From: Acanthaster planci
Lineage: Eukaryota > Echinodermata > Asteroidea > Valvatida > Acanthasteridae
Assembly: GCF_001949145.1 (NCBI RefSeq)
Contig: NW_019091709.1
Coordinates: forward strand, 176,324 to 198,542
Direction: 5' to 3'
DNA: 22,219 bases
Shown here: positions 1 through 9,610 of the stretch, piece by piece
Layout of the letters: each line of letters starts with the position of its first letter
Position numbering within the stretch: the first letter of the stretch is position 1
Position numbers and translations under genes: made by a program
Notes under the pieces: model-generated
The model's database searches: none
What the model was told of the DNA's origin: nothing
What the model saw: only the letters and a program-made list of their open reading frames with translations

Positions 1-120
1 TAACACAGGGGCAAACAACTTCACCCAAGACAGGCACAACACAAGATCAAGCTACAGCATTGGAAGTAACATCGACAGAAGCCTCATCGTTGGAACAAAC
101 CACAGAACTGACAACTCCTG
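1..120 (+). CDS. Exon, Thr/Ser-rich mucin-like stem (partial)
   Basis: Open in one frame from position 3 to the donor at 121 (cctg|gtaaga), ending in phase 1. It encodes about 39 residues, of which 13 are Thr and 4 are Ser, with Gln, Glu and Pro and no Cys. This is the composition of an O-glycosylated stem rather than a folded domain. Its phase-1 end matches the phase-1 start of the EGF exon at 2179. The true 5' end of the exon is at or before position 1; an internal AG at 7-8 could also serve. More Ser/Thr-rich exons are likely upstream. Confidence 0.7.
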
Positions 121-3100
121 GTAAGACACAGTTGCAGAGTTTTTTGAGAGGAGAATATGATGATTCCTCTTCCTCTTTCGTAGCTTTCCCCACAGTTTGT
201 CATAAAAATACTAATTATACTATCGAACGTTTACATACTGAAAATCTGTAGCTGTTTGACTGATAATTGACTCAGAATAAGTGCTGCTGCGACTGGTTTT
301 GGTGGAACGATAATCGGGGACGCTTCACAAAAGACCTGTTTTACACTGTTCGAAAGGGAAGCCTAGTTTCCATAGTCGTACGCGTAAAGAACGGCGACGG
401 TGCGCAAGATCTCAAGACGCAGTCATGGACACGAGGCTACTCATTTTACCAAAAATTGAACAAAATGGCGTCAGAAACCCAGACAATTTTCGCATAAAAT
501 GTCTTTTTTGGCTGGCGACTCACCGCCGCCTCTTGAAGCCAAGCTGAAACTCCAATTTGTTATTTTATGTTGTTGTTTCTGGTTTACTAGTTTGTTGACA
601 GTTTGGGCGTCACATTTTATTAATAAGGAGAAATGGTTCAAAGTGCGTGGTACTGAGCGAGAGAGACGTCGTTTTACGCCGTCATGCCAGCGGGAGTGTT
701 GGTATAGACCTATTCCGACTCAAACCAAACAGTCGGCCTAGTTGAACCTACTCTAACTTTCCCTAGCCCATGTTTATGCTGAAGTGTTTCCATAATATTG
801 CGTATCGTCAGTGACTGGTCGGCAATGTTCTCTTGGTCAGTTTACTTTGATATGGAAACGAGGCTCAATAATTCCCCCACGTGGTATAAACCGGTATAAG
901 GATGTATGCTCTTGAAGGGAGTGGAAGCCTCCAAAGCCACGTTCAATTTCACATTTCAAATTGTAGTTTTGATGCCGTTATTAACAGCATTTGAAGTTCA
1001 AATAGCAAATGGCTTATCACACGTGTCTGCCGTTTTGCTTGCACTAAACTTTCTTGATCAAGCTCTCAAGATCAAGCTACGGAGCTTGCACCGAAGAAAA
1101 CGGGCGGCACTCTGACTAGCTCTTCCCAAGGCCTCTGACAAACTGCCATTTCACTTTAAATAAGCTCATGAATCCGAATTTACGAAATTGCTTGACAATT
1201 TTGATGTTTTTTTAATGTAAAGGAGCACTTAATATGAAACGAAACCAAGTGACACGAAAGTTTAATTTGCCACTGAATAATGACAGTTGGCGGGAAAATC
1301 TAAGTTTTTTGGTTCAGCCAAACTGCACGCGACATTTGATTAACCTATAAATTATTGCTTGAGTTGCTCATAGGTTCATTGCTGAAACAGCAAATAGATT
1401 TGCTACAGATTGTCTAACAATTATTAGAGCATAAGTACTTTACATGTTACATTAACATGAATTAATAATAATCTTTGCCATACCTTATGTTTTCAATTTT
1501 GGTTGAGCCAAACTAAAGGTATACTTAATTGTGCAAAGGGACGGCGTTTTCATAAACTAAAATTTCTGACAGAGCTAAAGGTTTGGCGCAGTTGCCTCTG
1601 AAAAAAAGCCAACTGCAGTCATTTTCATGGTAAAAAATAATTCGGGCATTTTGGGTTATATAATATGGGCGATTCACAAGACAGTCTGCGAGCAAGTGGT
1701 TGCCATGGAGAGGCTATACTTTTGCCAAGTTTACCGTTGACAAAAGAGAGGCTGACTTGCCGCACTTTTTGCTTGAGTTATGGTAAGCAGACAACTTGAG
1801 GCAGTATTTTGATAGATTTGGGTATTCCATGCAGCAGAAAGAAGAAAAGGCTACTGAAAACTGATACTTGAAATAGGTCTACAAAACACCCACGTGCAGC
1901 CGCGGAGTTTCCCTTGTCGTTAAATGCAAGTCTCCGTTTTTACCGACAGAGTGTCCTATTGGAACGTCCCTTGTTACATGCACAGGTAAGATACATGCAC
2001 TGACGATATTCAGTATACCTAATCCGAGCTGAAAAGACGTTCATCACCCCAAAAATGCCTCGATGGATTGGAAGCAGAAAGAAAAAACTCCTTAATTTCC
2101 AGTGACCACTTGCACGAAAAGAAGACACTGTTTCGTCAAAGTCTGTGTTCGTATTTTTTCTATTATTGCAATCTTTAGACTGTTCGCTGAGTTGTCTCAA
2201 TGGAGGGACTCTGGACACGCAGAACTGTAACTGCAGCTGTGCAAACAGCTTCAGCGGAACGACATGTTCAGGTAAGGGTACTCGAATGAGCGACCAGCTG
2301 GGACATAATGGACAATGATTACCGTTTTACAAATCAGCCATTTAAGACAAGAACTCCTTAGCATTGCCGCTTTTATTGATTTGTCTAATTGGTTCTGTTT
2401 TTGCAATCTTTAGATTGCTCATTGAGTTGTCTGAATGGAGGGACTCTGGACAGGCAGAACTGTAACTGCAGCTGCGCCCAGGCCTTCGGTGGAACTACCT
2501 GTTCGGGTAAGAGCATTGGATGGGGATGGCTGTGGCAAGGAATGCCGGCTGTCACTTGAAATCTGAGAATCGCTTTTCGTGTGAATTGGCTTATAATTAA
2601 ACGAGTGTGCCCCATGTTGACCTGTACTGGTGAAACTATGCAATACAAGGCCGCCAAAGGTGCTGGCCTCATTGGGGCCTCTGCGAATATGCGTGCTTTT
2701 CATCACGCTGAGGTGAGTGGTACTGAACAAGAGATCTATAAGACGAGAATTTCAATAATATACGTCAAAATGTTACATTTATCAGAATACTTCATGTTGC
2801 AAATTTCGGATTGTTTTTTTCTTGCGCGCACATGCTGCTGTGAAACCGCTCTGCCCTCGTTAGCCCTACCCGTGAGCGTAGCATAATAATTGCGCTAATT
2901 TGGGGTCCTGGTGTAGTACAATTTAATGCCTTGACAGTCACAAGGAAAGATTCAAATTCCAGATATTTTACTCTAATAGAATGTCCCCTGACTGCTGCGT
3001 CCTGCTTGAATGGGGCGACGTTTGACGCAACCAACTGTGAGTGCGTTTGTCCAGGGGGTGTGTCAGGTGTAACATGTGAAGGTAAGGCTATGTTTGTTTT

Positions 3101-6100
3101 CTGTCCTTATTGTCGTCGTCGTTGATGTATTCCTTGCTGTTACTGCTTCCGCGTTATCGCCGATTCGCTGTTGCAGCCGCTGTCACAGCTGCAGCAGCTG
3201 CCATTCTTGCGACAGTTGTCGCCTTTGTTTGACTTCATCAAAGTTACTCTGTGAAATTAAAGAATTTGTTTTATGGGATGGATTAGGTTGAGTTGTGATA
3301 GTGATGGTGGCAAGAATGAGATTCACGTGACTTTTATCGACTTTTTTTCTTATAGGTTCAGATCCATGTCAGATTACGGCAAACCTGTGCACGGGCGGAG
3401 GAGAATTTTGTCGCAGAAACCCCTACGTTGCAGACGGTTACTCATGCGAGTGTCGTACCTTAGATGGATATGTCAGAGTTAACGGTGCTTGTAGTAACAG
3501 TGGTGAGTCTCCACTGTTTATGTTTTGTACAATGGTCAATTTACTTTTTCACTATGTTGAAAAAACATGGTATTTTAATCGGATGTGATGTCAATGGTGC
3601 CCTTGTTAATGGAATGTATTTTTATGCTGTTGAAAACAAAATTGATATTTTAATTGAACGTCTTATTAATGGTGCTCCCGTAAATGGAATACGTGACTCT
3701 AGTGCAGATTTATGATATTCAGTTATATCTTGTACGAAAAAAACGCCTCAGTTTTCCATCTGATATTCCATAAGACTTCCCAGGCATTTACGTTGATTGA
3801 GCGTTATTTCAACACTAAAACGACGTTACGTGTCCACCTGGACGATTATTATACCTTTAAGGGGCAGTGGCAGATCTAGAATATCACATTGGAGGCTTCC
3901 GGGACACCTTGTTTCATATAAGTTGGTGGTACACGCAGTTGTCACGTTGATGAAGCCATTTAATTTCTTTGTTTTGTCCTTAACCTATATCAAGCAAACT
4001 GTGACCCCAACATGGTTTATGCATAAGGTACCTTCCGACATTTAGAGTTAGGTCCCAGAAAAAGAAAAACATGGGCGGGGGTGGAACCCTACCTTCGGAT
4101 CTGTCCCTGAAGGGGATATGCAGGGGGAAAGGTGATGTAATATTCTTTGGACTTTATTTTGGCCACTTTACAAACGACATACATGTCGCAGACATTTGTC
4201 GCCTCGCTTTTGCACAGTAAACTTCGTATTGTCCTTGCTACAACAAAAGTGCAACTCCACAAGAATGGCAAATGGGGGACAGCAACATGGAGGTTCATTA
4301 ATTAATAAAACACACGAAGTTTTCATTTCGAAGATTCTGACGGCCCGTGTTAATAAATTATTGCGACTAGGCCGTGCAAGTACTTAAACAAAAACATTTA
4401 TATACAAGCCTGTAAATTCTAACCATGTGTCACCCCGACAAACAAATTCTCTTCAGGAATGTCTCACCATTGGTCTTTCGATCTTTGATGGTCAATACGT
4501 CACGTGCCATCTGATTTACCAAAATACAGCGGGGGACAAGTACATAGTGTCGAATTGGGTCACGTGCACCATCTGAGAATAGACGTCTCAACTTAAAAGC
4601 GGTGGAGTATCCAGGTTTTGGATGGGGAAATGAAGATTTTTTCTTTGAAACTAGCAGTCAACATTTTTTTCATTTTAGAAAGGTTTTTGCTTACAAAGGA
4701 AGGTGTTCTCAGTTTCCTTTCAATTTCTAAAAATGGGAAAGGAATAAAAAAATACACTATGTCTTTAGAGGTGTGTGACTTCTCCCATCAAATGATACGC
4801 CACTGTCTCAAAGGAGTCATGTTTCCAACATAAAGAGGTTTCATAAACAGAGTGAATTTCTTTTTTTTCAGTTGTAAGGACAATAACGGTCGTATTACGT
4901 GTTCTGGGAGTGAACGGGACTGCTGTCTTCTTCATTGATGTGTACAATGATCCCTATGCAGCTGCAACGAGAGAATTTCTGTCAATAGTGGGCGCAGCGG
5001 TAAGTTGCATTCAAGATATCAAAATGAAAATGCAAAACATGGTGAAGAGGTGTTTCACTGTCCACGTCTGGCTGTATGGGCTGTTGGTCTGCGTTATCAA
5101 ATACAGTAAAAAGAGGACCGGTATTTCAAGATATATGGCTGCAGCTGGTTTTACTTTTGCGCTCCAGAATTCCCTGCTGGTTCTCCGTTGATCCAACCGT
5201 TTAATAATTTTAGATAGACACTTCAAAAAAACTCTTCCTTTAATAGAAACCTCCATCTTTAAAGGTCCTTGATTCCATCAGGATTTTGCAGTGTGGCACT
5301 GTCGTCACTGGCCACAAAATGCAAACTTTCAAAGCTTTTTTATTCGTCTGTTCCAAAATCAGCAATTTTGGATCTCCTGGCTTTATCCTTTGTTAGGCAA
5401 TAGGCAGGTATCTTTGGAGCATAAAGAGTGCGTTTCATGACACATTTTTGTGCTGATTTGTGACTAGATTTTTCGGCATCTTTTGCTTGATCCACTGACA
5501 AATGACGCCATTGAAATAATTGCCGTCGCTGCGAGACCAGGCAGCGTCCTCGTAGACGCCGTTGCCACATTTCCCCTCACGTCCAACGCAACAGCCGACA
5601 TGGTGATGGCCGTGTTGAACGGTGACGTCAATGAGGGGCAAGTACTCACTGACGGACAAACCACGCTTGATGTTGTCAATTCAACCACCGCCTACGGTAG
5701 GTACCCACCATTTTCTCACCTCTGTGTGCTTGGTCTTTCACTATCACGTTCCCAGTATTGCATTTAAATTTGGACAAAAAGGTGTGATTTATGAACAAAT
5801 CACTTTTTGAAATCTCGTCTCCGAATGTATGTTGTCTTTTATAGACTCGACCACTGCCTGTGCGGCAGACTTCTGTCAGAATGGCGGAACATGTAATGTT
5901 ACCGATCGATATCCTTTTTTCACCTACACCTGCAGGTAATTTGTATTCATCTTGTTAAATCTTTTTCTGCCACTTTCTGTATTTTTGACTGGGCATTTTC
6001 AGAAAGATCTTCTTTAAAAAGAATTAAAAGTGATTTTCGTCCTCGAAAAATCCGAAGAAATGAACAAGAAACAACACATTTTGATGTTGTGGAAAAATTC

Positions 6101-9100
6101 CCATTGAAAAAGCGCCAGTGATTGTTGAAAAGGAATTTGCTGAGTGGGCCTATTAAACGCGATATCAGAAGATCATGTTACATTCCTCAAACACTGTAGC
6201 AAGTAAATCGTAAGACATTTGCTTCGATTTTATGCAGTTGTGCGGAGGGATACACAGGAACGCAATGTGAATCGACTGCAGTGGAGGTCACGACGACAGC
6301 AGCGCCAGGTGCGACACCTAATGGCTCGACATTGTTACTTGTTATGATCAAGGGCTTTGATTTCTAAATCTTGTGGAAGATTTTGGGGAATGTGAATAAA
6401 ATCTGGTACACTAAGTTCTTTAAATTCACATGAACATAACCATTTGAATTGTCCATACTAAAAACACTGTTGCTATACCTTGTGATTTGGGGCAAGCATT
6501 AGCTTAGTTACATAAGAGAAGCCTTGAACCAAAACACTATTTAAAAAGGGCACAAAGAAGCCAGTCTTTTCCAGAGATAGTGGTCAATGTGCAAAAGCTT
6601 GCCCCAAATCCCAAGGTATAGCAACAGTATCCTTAGTCTGGGGAATTTGAGTTGTTACGTTTATGTGCAATCAGATAACTTAGTGTACCAGTCTGAGATT
6701 GTATTCAAATTTAACTCGCAAATGGCTTATTTCCCACATGAAGAAATTAAAGATGGTGATATCTAAGCAAAGGGTGATTTTATTGGTCGATTGAATTTTT
6801 CAGACTCTTCCGCTCCTTTCTTTTCCTTTTCCCTCGTCAATTTTGCTTGTTCGAGTAATAGGGGTGATTCATAATACTATGAGTGAGCAAGCGGTTGCCA
6901 TGGAGAGGCTATTTTTCAAGTTTACGGTCAACAAAAACAAATCCAACTTGTCACAATTTCCGTTCGAGCATACAGTCAGCAGACAACTTGGGGAGTATTT
7001 TAAGTTTGATTTTGGTATGCCATGTAGTACACTTAAGACTGGTATTCCAAAGAGGGCTACGGCTATACAAAATGAGTTTTAAGGCACCTTTCTTTAAAGG
7101 CGCTTTTCCATGTTTATGTTTTTGGTTGGTTGCACACACGATGCGGTTCAATTTCGCGGGCACAGAAATCGAAGCCTTTAGCAAAAAGGCACATGTGCGT
7201 TGCGTTCGGCCGTCAAAATCGCCACGGGCGCCATTTTTGATGGATACGTATGGCTTGGCGCAGTTGTTGACGCGCGTAATTATGGAAAGGCGCCTTCATA
7301 CTCTCGTGCAGCCGGCAAATAGAATTATGAACGCAGTTAAATTGCAAATCTCAGGATTTCCCATTGGAACATCCTTCGTTACATGCACAGTTAAGATACG
7401 TGTACCGACGATATTCACATTTATACCTAATCCAAGCTCAAAAGACTTTCATCACCGCAAAATACCCCGACGGATTCGGAGCTGAAAGAATATAACTCCT
7501 TCGTTTAACAATGACCACTAGCAAGAAAAGAAGACATTGTTTTGTCTAAATCTGTGCTTGTATGTTTTCTATTATTGCAATCTTTAGACTGTTCGCTGAG
7601 TTGTCTTAATGGAGGGACTCTGGACACGCAGAACTGTAACTGCAGCTGTGCCCAGGCCTTCAATGGAACTACCTGTTCGGGTAAGAGGACTGGGACTATC
7701 AGCCTTGGACTTTCAAGAGAGACGACCTTTGCAGAATTGCTGGCCACCACTTGAAATTTAGGAATCACTTTTTATGCGAATTGGATTCTTATTCTAAATA
7801 TGTGAACCCATATTGACTCTCCGTTATCAAACTGTGCTTCACACGGCTGCCAAGGTGCTTGTTTCATCATGGTATACTAGGCAAGATATGGGACGGAGGG
7901 GTACCCCCTTACCTGTCCAATCCCTATACACACCTAATACATCTTCCCTAGAAGTCTGTAAAGAATTCCTGAGATTCCGATCAAACAATAACCAACACAA
8001 AGGCGGGGGTTCTCTCCGTCCAATATCTTGCTTTAAATGTTCAATGATGGTCGCCGCCGAGTCAGACGAATAATAGAAAACCTTCCAAAAATGCCCAATT
8101 ACTGCCTGCAGATTAGACCGACAAGCGGAGCCAGTAATATCCTAGTAATACTTGCAGTGTTTTGCTTGCAACTAAATACAAATTATTGCTTTGACCATGA
8201 AAAACTGAGAGAAAAATCCCGGATATTAGACCTACTTTTGCCATCGTGAATAAGAATTTTTTTAATTTTGATACACTGTTCCATTATCTTTACAAAATTT
8301 GTAATTTTATTCTCTTCCCTCCAATACATCAATTTTAAAGACTTGATACAGATTAGGCTAAGACTGGCCAACAAAATGTTGACTAATACTGGAAAGCTAA
8401 GTTCATAAGGAACAAAATGCGCTAGTTCATCACAGGGAGTGATCCTGAAATCTATTAAAATACGGTTTTGTGCCAATGCCATCATAAAAAATTATTTAAA
8501 GCACAAAATATTGTAAACAACGAAGTTATTTATTCCCAAAATAATTCCAGACGAAAGCGTTCATTAAGGGTAATGACTGCACATGTACATTTTGGGCACA
8601 CGGCGTAATGCAAGTTCACCAACAAAGGCATGAATATTCAGTTTCCTATACCTCAGTACATCAAGTTTTAAGATGCAGATTACCAGCGAAAAATGGCGGC
8701 GGCGATCAAAAGGTACAAAGGGGTTTGTAGTTGTGAAACAGACGGTGCGTAGCAAGCGCTCGCTGCGCTCTGGCTACGGACTTACCGGGCATGACAAAAA
8801 GCAGTAATTGGCCAGATGTTATAGCCCGAGTAGTTGAAACTCTTGTGTCCTTCCTCTATGGTCTCATCGACGGCTCTCGTAACACACATGCCTTTGAATG
8901 TTAGCACCTCGGTGAAATGGGATTGAGCAAGCAAATTGCCCTTGTAACATGGATTCACAGGATAGGAATTTCAATACGGGCGATCCACAATAGTGCGCCT
9001 CCAAGAGTTTGCAACTCGTTGGCCAATCAGAGCGAGCGAAATTTGTCCACCCTTTCCAAACGCGCATTGGGTCGACAAATTTTGCGCATTATGATTGGCC

Positions 9101-9579
9101 AACGCGTTGTAAACTCTTGGAGGCACACTATTGTGACTCGCCCGTATTGTGTACGACAAAATGAAGTTGCAATGTAATGATGCAAACTTCGGACTTAATT
9201 TTTCTTTTGCGTGTGTGTTGCCGTGAAACCGCACAAGCAACTTTGCATCTATCTGTAAACCGTATATAACTGTGTTATTTTATGGTTTCGAACAATTTAA
9301 TGCCTTAACAAGTCACAGGAAATTATTCAAATTAAACATGTTTTACCGTTACAGAATGTCCCTTGACTGATGCGTCCTGCTCCAATGAGGCGCTGTTTAA
9401 TGAAACCTACTGTGAGTGCGTTTGTCCAAATGGAGCCTCAGGTGTGACGTGTGAAGGTGAGTTTATGTTCGTACAGAGTGCTTATTGTCGTCGTCGATAT
9501 TGTCATTGCTGTTACTGCTACCCTTGCCCTTTGTTTTTTGGGGGGAGGGGGGTTGTCACATCACCGTCGTCGTCGTTTT

Positions 9580-9610
<31 letters not shown>

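Larger units (their letters stand above)
1661..6855 (+). repeat. Tandem duplication unit 1 (about 5.2 kb)
   Basis: Unit 1 starts at taatatgggcgattcac (1661) and carries eight exons: EGF A, B, C, D, SEA N-half, SEA C-half, EGF 5' part and EGF 3' part. The same exon order, splice sites and recognisable intron sequence recur in 6856-12038. The coding part is 954 nt, a multiple of three, and both ends lie in phase-1 introns, so the duplication kept the frame. Relative to unit 2 it has about 800 extra bases in the intron at 4023-4821 and a MITE at 6403-6691. Confidence 0.85.
6309..7587 (+). other. Intron joining units 1 and 2 (1.28 kb)
   Basis: Contains the duplication junction at about 6855/6856 and two MITE-like elements (6403-6691 and 7096-7297). 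It includes the longest open frame of the window (6883-7485, + strand), which has no recognisable domain, is not kept in unit 1 and spans a mobile element; it is treated as non-coding. Confidence 0.6.

Noticed and set aside
906-1115. Possible extra exon in the first intron
   Set aside because: No matching splice borders in phase 1, no Cys or Thr/Ser pattern, no counterpart in unit 2.
1940-2730. Minus-strand open frames over EGF exons A and B
   Set aside because: Antisense shadows of Cys-rich exons; the + strand has the splice sites and the six-Cys pattern. The same applies at 5340-5688 and 10853-11164.
6883-7485. Longest open frame (200 codons, + strand) as a possible gene
   Set aside because: It lies in an intron, spans a MITE absent from unit 1, has no domain-like pattern, and its counterpart in unit 1 is not open.
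8183-8755. Two minus-strand open frames in the intron of unit 2
   Set aside because: No recognisable domain, no splice context, located in about 1 kb of inserted sequence missing from unit 1.
8917-9240. Similar-looking open frames on both strands
   Set aside because: Both translate the arms of the palindromic MITE; the resemblance comes from the inverted repeat, not from two genes.
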